Shown piece by piece: positions 25,935 to 38,504 of a stretch of DNA of 64,000 nt (within the stretch, counting starts at the first letter, position 1; each line of letters begins with the position of its first letter). Location of the stretch: the NCBI GenBank assembly GCA_947179155.2, contig OX359264.1, positions 3,034,001-3,098,000 of the forward strand, read 5' to 3'. Made by a program: the position numbers and the translations under genes. The notes under the pieces were generated by a model. It did no database searches. It was not told the origin of the DNA and saw only the letters and a list, made by a program, of their open reading frames with translations. This DNA is from Hedera helix. Its lineage: Eukaryota; Streptophyta; Magnoliopsida; Apiales; Araliaceae.

Positions 25935-26193
25935 GTCTTCGTAATTATAAAATTATTATTAATTTTTTAACAATTAATTTGAGATATTTTTAAATTTAAA
26001 ATTGACATAATTTATTTAAATTTTAAAAATAATAAATCTTATAATTAATAGTACTTTTTAGATAATTTATGATATTCATAATTACATTGACATAAACTAA
26101 ATGAATTCATCTCAATTTTGAATTTAAAAATATTTGTAATTGACTTTTTAAAAGTTAATATTGATTTTATAATTTAAAATTGAGGGAATATTA
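25935..26193. mobile_element. Degraded Stowaway-like MITE, relative of the one in Y3IP1 intron 3
   Basis: The right end (TTTAAAAATATTTGTAATTG, then a TTGAGGGAATATTAT end) parallels the 3' part of the element at 12,752-13,000. Internal sequence with TGACATAA and AATGAATTCATC also matches. Ends are worn and there is no coding content. Confidence 0.5.
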
Positions 26194-26982
26194 TATTAAA
26201 TGGAACGAGCACATTTTTTGTAATCCATGTTTTATCTATAATAATTTTGAACGCCAAAAATTGTAATAATTAATTTGAAAGATAAAATATGAAGTTTCTT
26301 AGAATTGGGGGTTAAATTTGAAAAAATAATTTAGTAAAGCCACCTGTTTTAGGGGCTTCCTTTCAATTTACTTATTCCTCACTACTTTCTTATTATTTTC
26401 TTATGAAGCATCATTAATTAACAAATTTAGCATCTTGGGCTTCAAAAAGATTGTTGTAAAGTTTGATTGTGGGCTAATCCAATTTCTGAAAGGTAGAAAA
26501 CAATTAAACCCAAATCCACATTGGGCTGAATTTTTTCTTAGCTAACATTACCTCATATAGACTCCAGACTAAGTCCAAAATTGGGTTCAGCCTCTTCATT
26601 TTGAATTATTGGGTGAGCAATATTTTTTTGAAAAATAATATGCAATCATATAAATATTCACTACATTTATTTTAAAGAATTGATATTTTTACGATATTAA
26701 ATAAAATTTACTTATAAAAATATCGAATAACTTTTTATTTTAATTATATTAAATGAGATTAAAATTTTGATGATAAATCTTTAAATATTATTACATCATG
26801 GCAAAAATAGGCACAGAATGATAATTAAACATGTCACGCTCGTAACTCATTGTCACAGTGGGGATAACTAAACATGTTATGCGAATAAGTCATTGTCACA
26901 GTTGAACTGTTTTTTGCCACGCTTGTAACTTATTGTCACAGTTGAACAGTTTTATATTGCATCAAAACCAAAAAAAGAGTTA

Positions 26983-27326
26983 TGTTACGTTTGGATTGGG
27001 AGAATGAATTTAAAAATAGAACGATTCATTCTTATGGAATAAAAAAATTCTCTTTGGTTGTTCTATTATAATTGAATAAATCATTCACATTCTCCTCAAA
27101 TTTACGAATTTTATTCCTTGAGATATGGTATAAAATAACTTATTCCAGTTGAAATGGAATGAACCGTTCTCACATTTTTCAAATTTACGAATTTTATTTC
27201 TTGAGATAGGGTATAGAATGACTTATTGTAGCTGAAATTGACTGAATCATTTTATTCTCCATTCCATTCCTTTATCTATTTCATTTTTTTTCCACTTATT
27301 CTATTATTTCAATCTAAACGCAACAT
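26983..27326. mobile_element. MITE with GTTACGTTTGGATTG ends
   Basis: The left end GTTACGTTTGGATTG and the right end CAATCTAAACGCAAC are 15-base inverted repeats with two mismatches. The interior has two direct copies of a unit containing AAATTTACGAATTTTATT. No clear target duplication was found, so the superfamily is open. Confidence 0.6.
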
Positions 27327-27582
27327 TAAGAAACCCACAATGGACTAATATGAAGAGGAAGGTAAGAAAATTTTAAGTTGAGGTGAAGAGAACTAACCTT
27401 AGAGTTTTTATGAGTTCCCATCCCCACACAGACACCCCAAAAGGCCAAAACTTGAGTGTTTTTCTACAAAGTTCTCTTTTAGATTGGTTGGTTCTTGAAC
27501 TGACCCCCTGCCCTTCATGGCCCTGTGCTTTAGCTTGGAACCTGTCTCTTCTTGACCATTATTTGGGCCTTGTATATATAAC

Positions 27583-28549
27583 TAGGGGGGAGTGTAGAAA
27601 ACCGCCCATCAGACCTTAAACGAACCGCTACCAGCAAAGTGTGGGGCAATGCGGTTTTGCAGCACGGTCTTTAAAATTAAGAATCGTACATTTATGGTTG
27701 CAGTTGTGATGGCACCCAAGAACCGCATCAGCAAAACCACACACACACAGATATGTGTGTGTGTGTGTATATATCTATATATATATATACAGACACAACT
27801 ATATATAATTAAATTATATATACATATATGTAAATATATAAAAAAAAATTATATACTAACAAACATATTACCAAATATATATATATATATATATAACACA
27901 ATAGATCATTTTATGTGTAATATTCTAGTAATTAATATTTTTTGAGAAATCAATTTCATTCCAAAGTTTAGAAATACAGTCATCTTATTTATATTTTTAC
28001 TAATTTTGTTAAAAAGTAAAACAAATATGAAAGCCATTCATGACTTATTCCTTTTTTGTTTTTTACATTTGACAAAATTAAAAGAAAGATCTATAGAAGA
28101 CTTCATAGAGCAATGCTTTATAAACTATGTTGTTAACTGTTGATCAATTTTTTTGAAACATCGTAGTTATTGTTAAGAACAATATTAATTTCCTGTTAAT
28201 TTAATTTGAAGGAAAGTAGTGCTAATTAATATTTTTAATTTCTGTAATGTGGTTTTGCAATGGCACTCGCAACTTAACCACAAAAAACCGAAAAATTATT
28301 ATATGTTCATGAAGCATAACTACAGTATATTTCACTATCTCACATTATGGTGTGTTTCATATGGACCCCACCACATATAAACCCCACCTTACGTGAAAAA
28401 ATAAAATATATTATAACTATACTTTAACAACATTTAATAATTTTTTCAAAAAACCGCACTAATGCAGTTATTAACTGCAGTTATTAAAAGTTAAAAGGCG
28501 AATATTGCGATTGCGTGAGAACTTAAAAACTGTACCGCGCTCTCCCCTA
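27583..28549. mobile_element. hAT-like non-autonomous element
   Basis: The ends are TAGGGGGGAGTGTAG and CGCGCTCTCCCCTA (reverse TAGGGGAGAGCGCG). The TAGGGG...CCCCTA form and GCGGTTTTGCA-type subterminal words are typical of hAT MITE families. The flanking 8-mers TATATAAC and TATACATA match at only five positions. Microsatellites (AC/GT and AT) fill 27,735-27,900. Borders are probable, not proven. Confidence 0.5.
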
Positions 28550-31069
28550 TATACATAACTGTCTTTGCTGTGTATGGTCTTAGTTAGCCCGGGGAGTCAC
28601 ACATGGAACTTTAGTCATTGAGAAACATTTTAATAATCCATCACACTCTGATAAGAATGAATTTGGTCATAAAAATCTCCCGTTCCGTCGTACGACTCTA
28701 ATATATTTTTCAAGATAAATGAAAAATTTATTGATTTTTGTTATATCTTAATAAGGATTAGAGTGTGAATCAAATAGTATTCTATAATTCTAGCACAAAT
28801 ATAAAACTAATTTCTAATTAACTCTTTAATCAATTATAATTATATTAATTATAACTAATTCCATTAAATAGTTATAATTACACCCTAGAATTTAAATTAA
28901 TTAATTTAATACTTCCACTATTAATATCTTGTAAATATACTCCTCTACATTAATATCCATAAACGTTTATAGGAAATAAAACTATTAACTCACTACGTTT
29001 ACTGTTTATATCATTGACTATATAATTTATAAACTTTTGATCACTCATTAATTTAATAAATTTAATTAATACTTTAGTAATTTAAATTATTAAAATACTT
29101 AACCAAGATTCTAGTGATCAACCAACAAATCATTTCAAGGAGATATTATAATTTAATTGTAGAATTCCATCTTGAAAATAGATGTTTCTAATTTCATAAC
29201 ATATATCACCCAACATATTGAGATATTGATTGTATTAAAAATTTTACTCTTTAATATATTAAAGTGACACATATCATAAAATCAAGTTTATTATTCTCTC
29301 AGAATTAAGAGTAATTGCACATTAATAGTAATTGAAAAATTATTTAGAATAATATTATTTAATAAATAATTTTTTGTAACGATCCAGTTTTATGTATTTC
29401 AAAAATACATCAATACACTACATTAAAGTTTCTACTTTTCATGACTAAAACAAGTCATCTAATCAAGTGTAATACAATCTACTAGAATGGTATGTCCATT
29501 TTCTTCAAAGATTGAGAACAATATACTTTTTTTAATTATAAATGACATATAATTTATGTCTTTCGTATATTACACTTCTTTATATCCATAAATTATAAAA
29601 TGTATAATTATGGAAATTAGGACACATTTAATTATGCAAAAAGAAATAATATTTTATTATTAAAATAATAAAATAAATATCAATATTGAATTTTTTTGTA
29701 CTTAAAACCTTATGGTTACAACTTGAGTTTCTATGAGGCTGCTGTTATTCCACAGTTTGTGAATGGAGTTTTGTGGGTCAATTTTGTTACTAAACCAAGA
29801 GGATGTTACTTAAGTAGATGACACACAAAATGGAGCGTCTAATTTTGTTTTTAACATATGCAACATTTTCTTCATGAATAGGAAAAAGTTGCCAAACTCA
29901 ACCTCTTTTAAAAGTTAAACGAGAAGAGTTGAGCCGAATTGAGCCGATCAAGCTTAAACCCGACTTTTTCAATTTTATTAATATAAATAAAGAAAAAATA
30001 ATGAAATACTAAATAGGTCGAACTTATTTGAGTAGACTTAAACAAATTAGATTCGAGGTTGATACTCCATTGGTCAAACTCAACTATTTTAACTAAACTA
30101 GTAAAAGAGAGCTTAGTTAACCGAGCGAGCTTGCCGGCAGCCCGGTTCGTTTACAGCTATGCTTGCCTTTGCATGGCGATGAGGAATTTTGGTGGATGTT
30201 AACTACAACGGTGTAACTTGCTTCGCCAAGACCCTACCCTAGCCAATATGCCATAGATTCTTTTTGGTGGATGTGAATGGAGTTTTGTGGGTCAATTTTG
30301 TTACTAAACCAAGAGGATGTTACTTAAGTACACACACAAGTGTGTCGTGACAATGCGATCTGCTGTACAAAGCAAAGAAAAAGGAAAAGGCAAGAGCACA
30401 TGGGGAAGATGCTTTACTTAAGCAGCCACCACTAAAAAATAAATCATCAAAACTATTTATATATAGTGAGCAATCAAAATACATCCCAGTCAATAATCAT
30501 TACAATCCAAATGGTTAAATAAAACCCAAAATCAAACAATTATAAATACACTCAAAAACCTTCACACTAATTTATGACAACACAATTTCAGATTCTGCCC
30601 TGACACATGGCTACCAATTAAGCCGAGAGAAGATAAAGTTTGGTGCACCCTTGAAGGATAATATCATCATTCTCCTCTGAATTGAGTAGATATAATAATT
30701 GTTATCCAAATAAAGGCCAAATTCTCCTGCTTTTTCTCTCTGATATTTGTTCCCTTTCTTCACAGCCTGTTAAAAGCACTCAAATAATGCAGATCAGCAG
30801 GGGAAATGTGGTGGTCACAAAGAAATGAAAGCCATATGCACCAACCAAACGCATGCCATTGTCCCATTTTTCTGCCCACCCTGCACATGCTCTCTGTCCC
30901 ATTTTATGCTTCTCCTTTTCACTCTCACGTGATATAACAACAGTTTCACACAACTAAATTAAATTAAAATGTGTAGTTAGAGATCAAATAATCTAATTTT
31001 GCTCTTTAGTGTTGCACTCTATGGATTAATAATTTAAATATTTTGGTCATGTGTTTTAATATTTTTAAT
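28550..31069. other. AT-rich spacer, no genes seen
   Basis: Contains a 58-base perfect direct repeat (29,759-29,816 and 30,273-30,330) and otherwise AT-rich DNA. Part of 28,610-29,700 has the look of worn LTR-retroelement sequence, but I found no termini. The region next to 31,070 probably includes the 3' untranslated part of the glycosylase gene. Confidence 0.45.
29759..30330. repeat. Perfect 58-bp direct repeats 514 bp apart
   Basis: TGTGAATGGAGTTTTGTGGG and the bases after it, to GATGTTACTTAAGTA, occur identically at 29,759-29,816 and 30,273-30,330. A TTTTTGGTGGATGT stretch just before the second copy is also echoed at 30,186. Confidence 0.85.
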
Positions 31070-32011
31070 TTATAGAGCTGGTGCAACGGTTGCGCGTTGA
31101 GACGCCAACGCAATGCATTGAAGGTGCTGCGGGCAGGTGGTCAAGTGGTCGTTGGTAAGGCCGGCCGCCTGCATGAAGGAGTGTATGACGGTCGGTCCGA
31201 CTAACCGGAATCCCCTCCTCACCATGTCTTTGCTTATGGCTTCTGATTTTGAGGTCTTAACTGGCATTTTGTGGCATGATTTGTATTGAGTGGCAATGGG
31301 TTTGTGATTCACGAATCCCCATAAATACTTGTCAAATGATCCGAAATCTTTCTTGATCTGTATAAAAATTAAGAAGAACTTGTTAAAACCACTCGTGTAT
31401 ATATTGAGTCATTGACAGTATATTAAGCTTCAACTCGCATAATAAACGAGTACAAATTTTCTTGAATTACATGCATTTATGTGCCATTAAAAATATGTAC
31501 AACTATATGCTGACAAATTTAAGAGATATATGATCATGCCTGGTCCCACATACTCATGGTAATAGTTGCACCAGTATTATGAGGAATGATAAATTTTGAG
31601 GGAATTGAAAAGGACTTCAAAAATTTATTGTATAATTACCTGAAGAATTCTGCTAGAATTGTCTACAACTCCTCGGACTTGACTCAACTCTATGCAATAT
31701 TCAGCACTGATTGATGTAATTTTCTTCTCTGTATATTTTGAGACAGTTTCTGCATCAAATCCTGAGAAAGCATCCCTGAAAATATAGAAAGTAAACAACA
31801 GTTATTTTGTGATTTTAACAAACTTCTGTATAATTTTATCAAGAAATTCCAAATTTAAATCATACCCACCTAAATTCTTGCCTCTTCTTTAACACTGAAG
31901 TCCAATCTGATCCAACTTGCGCACCGGTTAATACTAATAATTCAAACAGCAGCCTGCATATCATAAAAAGATCAGTCCCAAATCTCAATGTTTAAGAGAA
32001 ATGAATTATTT

Positions 32012-32077
<66 letters not shown>

Positions 32078-32956
32078 GGAGGGGAGGGGGGGGGGGGGGG
32101 GGGGGGGGGGGTTGTGAGGGGAGCTCTTACTTGTCATCATGGGTAGGAACACCCCATTCTTCATCATGGTACGCAACATAGATAGGGTCTGCAAGAACAA
32201 CACAATAAGCACACCAAAAAAATAAAAAAGCTCCACTTTTTCCCCATTTTAAGTGAAAGCCCATGTTTTATTATACCAAAAAAAAAAAAAAAAAAACCAA
32301 CAAATTTATAAATTGAAAAAAAAAAACTCCATACCTGAATTTGGTGTAATAAAGCTGCATCTTTTCTCCTCTGGAACAGGTACACTCGCAGAAATATTAT
32401 CAATGGCAACTAAGTTGCCTTCATACTTAGCAGACTTAGTTCTTCCATAATGAGCAATTCTCATTTTCCTCTGCACTTGCATATTAGCAACTTGTTCCCT
32501 TCTTGCTGCAGCTATGCTCCCCGGAGCCTCTACAATTGATGACGACGAGTAATTCAATGTACTAGTGTCCACACAAGGTGCACTTTTCTTCGACTTTTTA
32601 ACCGGTGTCACAACTTTGTTAGTGTTTCTTGGTATCAACAAAACTTTTTCAATGCTAGAATTCAATCCATTCGGTTCATTTCCACGTTTAATCGCAGGTT
32701 GTCGAGGCGATTTTAGCTTAGGAGATATGGGGGGAGTGATTTGGCCAGGCCTAACTTTTGGACTAATAGTAGTAGCACTAATTTGGGATGGGAATGGTTG
32801 AACTTCTGGTGGTGGTATAATGGGTTTTGTTGGTGTTTTCTTTAGCGAATTGCGGCGTTCTAACAGAGGAACTCTGTTGCATGTAGGCTGTAGGACGGGG
32901 CGGCCGTTGATGTCAAGAGAACTAGTTTCTTGAGGTTTTGATTTGGAGGAACACAT
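31070..32956 (-). CDS. DNA-3-methyladenine glycosylase I (Tag family, HhH-GPD superfamily)
   Basis: Five exons, 32956-32335, 32188-32131, 31953-31870, 31775-31640 and 31357-31070, give 395 residues with all phases closing. Family enzymes excise 3-methyladenine from alkylated DNA, starting base excision repair. The first ~205 residues are a Pro/Ser/Lys-rich plant extension of unknown role. The catalytic domain starts at EKRCSFITPNSDPIYVAYHD, with the catalytic-type Glu in DEEWGVP. The zinc ligands of bacterial Tag all appear conserved: Cys in KRCSF, His in AYHDEE, and His and Cys in NDHLTTC. Other blocks are ELLVLTGAQVGSDWTSVLKK, KDFGSFDKYLWGFVNHKP and KDMVRRGFRLVGPTVIHSFM. Basic N-terminal clusters suggest nuclear location (inference). 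Plants have several paralogues, so I give no symbol. Intron 2 (177 bases) is mostly a TA/GA/G microsatellite. Confidence 0.94.
32012..32111. repeat. Compound TA-GA-G microsatellite in a glycosylase intron
   Basis: A TA run (to 32,041), then GA (32,043-32,074), then a G tract interrupted by two A residues and ending in 26 consecutive G (32,086-32,111). All of it lies in the 177-base second intron of the glycosylase gene. In the transcript this becomes a C tract about 20 bases after the donor, followed by (TC)n and (TA)n. Confidence 0.95.
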
Positions 32957-33090
32957 TTTGTGTTTGCGAGCTCTTTTGGGAGTGCAAATGATTGTTATGT
33001 TTTGGGATAAATGAAGGGTTATGAGGAGGAAATGAATGAATGGGAGGTGAAAGGAGTTGGGATGAGGTTAGGGGAGGATATTATGGGGGG

Positions 33091-33100
33091 TATATAAAAG
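33091..33100 (-). promoter_or_regulatory. Possible TATA element of the glycosylase gene
   Basis: TATATAAAAG on the plus strand reads CTTTTATATA on the minus strand, about 135 bases before the glycosylase ATG. Spacing is reasonable, but the better TATA match is on the plus strand, where no gene follows, so the assignment is weak. Confidence 0.25.
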
Positions 33101-35749
33101 GGATGGTGGTGGGGTAGGTTTAGGGGAGTTGTAACATGTAGGAGTTGGAGTCTGCCATACATCCTCTTGTGAAGGGCATTATCTTTTTGTTTAACTTGAA
33201 CTAGGGAATGATAGTGACTCCCTCCTTCCTCCCTCACTTGGGGTGATGGGGTCTAAGCTTAGAATATTGTACTTGATATATCTTTTATATTCATATATGA
33301 AATAATCCCACTATCAAAAATGAGTCTCATTTTTTGTTTCTGTTCACAAAAAAATAATTCTATCGCCCCATCTTAAAATAAATTAAAAAGTAATATGATG
33401 TTCTGAATTCGCAGTTACCAACCTAACTTTGGGTTAATATTGATATTGTCACTTATATTGAGTTGGTAGATTAGTTGTTCGGTTATTAGAGTTTGTAGCG
33501 TTTAAATCTCCAGACGCATCACGCCATTTTTGGTACGTTGTATTTGAGTCTCAAACGCTGCGTTTGTGAATTAAATAAATTGCGTTTAAAATAAGTTATT
33601 TTTAGATAAATAAGATTTTTAAGTGCGTTTAGACTTTCATATAAAGTAAACACTCTAAACGTTGCGTAACCAAAACATGCAGTAAATGAGAAACTTGCAC
33701 TTCATTTGGGAATCAAAGGAGTAATATTGTGATGATTGAAGAGAAGGGCTGGCTGGCTCGGCCAGCATTTTCTCATGGGCCCTTATTTTCATGGCCTCAT
33801 CACCTTTACTGCTGCAGCTGGACTGAAAGAGAAGGGTTGAGGGCCAAAAAGAAAGACCAATCATTTCTCCCCCTTTTGAGCTGGCTCAAATTCTATCCCT
33901 CTCTCTAAACTTTTCCAATATGCTAATCAAGAAAGAGTCATTTGTTACAATTTGAGATTAGTTAAGATTTAGTTGTTGGAACTAATCAAATTAAACTGAC
34001 TATCAAAAGCTTACAAAGGCCTAGTTGGGACCTAGTTGACATTCCATTCATAAGAAAATTACTAGTTTTCCTACTCCAACTGAAGAATAACTTTAGAAGC
34101 TGACACAATGTGCAAACATCAATGATCTTAAAGCTTGTTTTGCATAGTATTTTCTGTTAAATTTAAAATTTATGGAATCTTATTGGCTTGATTAGCACTT
34201 GAACCGCGTTCAAAGATGCGGTGATTTGTACAATCTCATTATAATTAACTTTATTTAGAAAGAAAATTAAAAATCCGATAATCACGTGGAAAGTTTATTA
34301 TCTTTATTTTGGCTGTAATATGAGATACCAACTCAAGTAACAAATTATACTTTTATTATAATGACATTCAGATAACTCCGTTTGTCCGTTCGATAATGAG
34401 AGTCTCATTTTATAATTTGTAGAAAATACAACCTTCAGTAGTAAAGCAAGTGATAAAAGAAGAAAAGGATCATCTTGGGGGTATCAGAATCAGTGGATGC
34501 TGATTTTGTTTCTTAGGGATTTTCATATAAGCCAAATCTAAAACTTGAACTTCAAGCAGTGCAGAAAAAAAAGCCAAGTTTTGAGTTGTAACACTAAAAA
34601 CAGAAAATGAATATTGAACTGATCCAGATATTTTACACATTGGAAAGAAAGGTCTATATAGCAAGCAACAAAAATCAGTTGAAGTCCAAAAGAAAGAAAT
34701 TTTAGGGCAGAGGGATAAAGAGTCCCCCCTCCTCTTTTACCTCCCTTCACTGTTTGGTCCTACCAAGCATAATAAATCCCCCTGTTATTTTAATCCATTT
34801 CTTGTTCCTTTTCAGCTTTTTCTAAAACCAAAAGCAAACCATAGTAAGAAGTTACAGAAGTAAAAACAAAATCCCATTTACAAGCAATGAATCTAATATG
34901 TAAGAAATTCCTACAAGCTTCATCATTAAGTAATTATAGTTATAGCCATTAATTTTTTTTTATATTATTTTATTTTAGACGAGAAACCATGGGCGGATCC
35001 AGCCTATGGGCAGGGGTGGGGGCAAATTGACCCTACTGAATTTTGAATAATTTTTATTTTTGATTATTATTTTTATAGAGCATTTAGTAAAATATACGAT
35101 GTCTCAAACTTGTATCCACTCAGCTATTTCTCTTCCGGTCACAACGTTGATCCATCAAAGAAAAATTCTTCAAGTATAGAATTTTTCTTTGTTGTAATAT
35201 CATAAATTTAGTATTGCTCGTGAATTTTTGCAATTATTGAAAATGAGGTTTTGATGATATTTTTGCAACAACGTCGGTTCATCAGAGAAAAATTCTTTAG
35301 AGATGAGTGGATGAATGATTATTTAGTAATTTACATTGAATATTATATTTTTGCAGTTATTCAAAATGTGGCTATCATGCAACAAATTCAAGCAATGAAG
35401 CCTTGAAAAGTAATACTGTAAATAATGTTCGAGCAGTATTTAATTTTGTTATTTATTTTATTATATTTTTATTTCTTCATAACTTTTTCAAATTTGACAC
35501 CACTAAACTAAGGGGTTGAATCTACCCTTACGAGAAATCAGTCCAACCATACACCACTCTGTGATGCAGAGCGCCACCACAAATCCAGATAGAAATTTTC
35601 ATCAACTCCCCTTAAAATTCAAAGTAAATATAACAACTTTACAATCATTTTAAAGAGTTGATCTAAATTGACCAAAGTGAAGATAAAATTTAAACTCTTT
35701 GTAAGAGCATAAACCTTTGATTCTCCAACCGGCCAATCAATGTCAACTT

Positions 35750-37293
35750 TTCTTGGTCACAAAATAAACACACCATGTGTTGATCCGACATAGTTGCATC
35801 AATAATACGAGGCATTTTCCTAGACATAACAAAGGCAAAACACATGCATGATTGGCTATAATGCCATTTCTTTTATAACCTTTTTTAGCTCTTATCAGTT
35901 TGAGCTAAAGGGCAGCCACTAATTATTATATTTTCATTCCTAAACATCAGATACAAAATTGAATTATTAATTTGAATCCATCTTTTTCCTATCATCTTCT
36001 TATTATCATTCTGTTTCCCCCTTTTTTTTCTTGTATTTTCTAAAATGTGCACAGCCATTTGTAATCCAAAAATTGTATCTTTGCATTTTTATTTTATTTT
36101 TATTTTATTTGGTTATGAGTAATATTTCAAAAAGGATAATTAGTTTATATCTAGATCATTGATTATCACAAAACTATACATGTGGTAACACATGCAGGAT
36201 CTTTTTTTTTTCTCCTCTTCCGTTGAGGGTAATTATGTCATTTTATCATAAAATTACGTTGTCACAATGGAATGACATTAACTTTACCTTAATGGAATCT
36301 TTAAAGAAAAAAGATTGAGTGTAACCGTATGTCTTTTATTAATACTATATATATATTTTTATTTTTATCTTTTCTTCTTGTCGAATAAAATAGACATTAA
36401 TTTTAGGTCTCACTGGAACAATTTTTTGGCTATGCCACTAACTGTTACGTTTCTTGCTAATGTTAGGGGGGTTATGTTTAAAAAAAAAATAAAAATCTCG
36501 AAACTCATTGTTTTACAAAAATATTTCTAATTTTGAAATTCACGGAGAGTATTATAAGAGGCCGAAAATCTTGAAACTCATCACCTTTTACAATAAATAA
36601 ATAAATAAATAAATCTAATGGGTGATAATTATGTTTACTTCAGTTGCAGCCATATTTTAAAGCTTCCACATCTATGAAGGACATGACAAACCTTTCTACT
36701 TGTGATGATGAGATGAGGGCCAAAATGTATTCCCATCCGTCCGAAATCCAAATACTGAATATGGTTTACAATTGATGGACCAACTAAAAGCGCATGCAAT
36801 TCTGTGTTTTTGTCCAAGGGTAGGCTCTGGCTCATCCTAATTTAATGGACCAAACATTCAATTCAATCATATGGGTGGATAGTGTAGTGTCCCTTTTCAC
36901 AAATTGAATGCCAAAATTTGAAAGAAAATAAATTAAATTAAATTCCGATTAAACAAGTTTAGTATTAATCAAAAGAACAAAACAAAAATATACATGTTAT
37001 AAGAGGAAAGATTGAATTTTGAGTAGCCAGCCCTAATGGTGTAATTAGTGTACAAATCCATTGGCATAAATGTGACCATTTCAAGTAACATGGTGGGTGC
37101 AACAATGTACATCTCCTAGGTCACAGGACCTGGCATATTACTATGGCCTAACAACTTGTGTTTCTTGATACAAGTTGACTGATTGAATGGGCTGGATAAG
37201 TTGAGGCATTTGTCTTGGGTTAAAAAATGTGGCAAAGTACTAATCTAAAACATTACATTTCTTGTGAATATTGCTAGATCAGAGTCTATTTGA

Positions 37294-37334
<41 letters not shown>

Positions 37335-38445
37335 CCCCTTCTCCAGCGAACCTTAAAAAGCAAATCAAAGACGAACCGTCGTCTTTGGTATCTATGACGA
37401 CAGTTCGACTCGTCGCCATAGCCATGCACTCTATGACGACAGGTCGAACCGTCGTCATAGATACTAAAGACCACGGTTCGTCTTTAGTTCGTTTTTTAAA
37501 GTTCGCTTTTGAAAATTTTCATATGTACCTTTTTTTGGGTGCAAATTATATATATATATATATATATATAATTTATATATATATATATATAATTTGCACC
37601 CAGAAAAAGGTGCATCTACTTTTATTATTAAAAAATATAGTGAAGTATTAATCTAAAACATTACATTTCTTGTAAATATTGCTAAATTAGAATCTATTCG
37701 ATGCATATATATTTGAAATTTGCACCCAAAAAAAGAAGGAACTTACAAAATCAAGAAAATCAGTAGGATTTATGTATTAGTTTTCGATTATCATAGTAAT
37801 GATTAAATAATTTGTTCCACTACGCTATGTAAGGGTTTGTTTTAACTTGTACTCACTTGCTCCCTCCGTTCTAAAATTAAAGATATAATTTAATTTTTGA
37901 GATGAACGATATATTAGGCTTCAAATTGAAATGAATTTATAGATTTTTAGTTAAACACAAGTTTCTTTCTTGACAAAGGGAGTAGTATTCAACACAAGGG
38001 AGAGCATATACTCCTTAAAACTCACATTCAAAAGCACCAATATTTAGTTTCTCCAACATGTAATTTTAAACCCAAAACTCAAGTTTAAAAAAATGCAATT
38101 TTTTATAATTAAAACGTGAAAATTGACGTTTAAATTCCTTTATTAATTTGGTAAATTAAATTTTATGTAGGATTTTAATTTGGTTTAACGTAGGAATTTG
38201 CCTTCATTATAATTTAATTTCCAGACAGATTCCGGAATTAATTATATTCCTTGAATTAAATGGCACTTGCCAAGTTCTTACTTGGTCACAAAACAAACAG
38301 CCCATGCGTTCATCCGACATTATTTGCATCAACAAGTCCAGGCATAACACATGGTCTAAAGAGCAGCCAGCCACAAATCATTATATTTTCCTCCTCTTTT
38401 TCTGCCAATTGAGAAAATCAAAACATGGACACAATGCAGGATCTT
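35750..38445 (+). repeat. Diverged direct duplication about 2.5 kb apart
   Basis: Blocks at about 35,750-36,215 and 38,280-38,445 share, in order, CTTGGTCACAAAA.AAACA, a CATG.GTT.ATCCGACAT segment, TTGCATCAA, ATAACA...ACACATG, GCAGCCA..A, ATTATATTTTC and ATGCAGGATCTT. The second copy is shorter. The sequence between them is unrelated. Confidence 0.65.
37345..37507. mobile_element. Foldback (hairpin) element
   Basis: AGCGAAC at 37,345 pairs with GTTCGCT at 37,507, and the pairing continues inward for about 75 bases per arm (AAAGACGAACCGTCGTCTTT against AAAGACCACGGTTCGTCTTT). In the middle lie two 30-base imperfect palindromes, 37,392-37,421 and 37,431-37,460, both of the form CTATGACGAC...CATAG. 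It has no coding content. TA runs lie on both sides. Confidence 0.75.
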
Positions 38446-38450
38446 CTTCT

Positions 38451-38468
38451 CCCCCCCACCCCCCCCCC

Positions 38469-38502
<34 letters not shown>
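38451..38502. repeat. Cytosine homopolymer tract
   Basis: Fifty-two bases that are all C except A at 38,458 and 38,469; the last 33 are uninterrupted C. The length of such a tract is prone to sequencing and assembly error. Confidence 0.95.

Positions 38503-38504
<2 letters not shown>

Larger units (their letters stand above)
23830..27582. other. Large AT-rich spacer with small transposons
   Basis: No gene is visible between the GALS1 promoter and the element at 27,583. I see Stowaway-like pieces (23,930-24,196 and 25,935-26,193), a CATCTCCAACA-ended element (24,797-25,133), a C10/A14 homopolymer pair near 25,876, a threefold repeat of a TCATTGTCACAGT-type unit (26,830-26,950), and an inverted-repeat element at 26,983-27,326. 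Confidence 0.55.

Noticed and set aside
28610..29700. Possible Copia-type LTR
   Set aside because: The general look is suggestive, but no paired termini, primer binding site or target duplication could be found.
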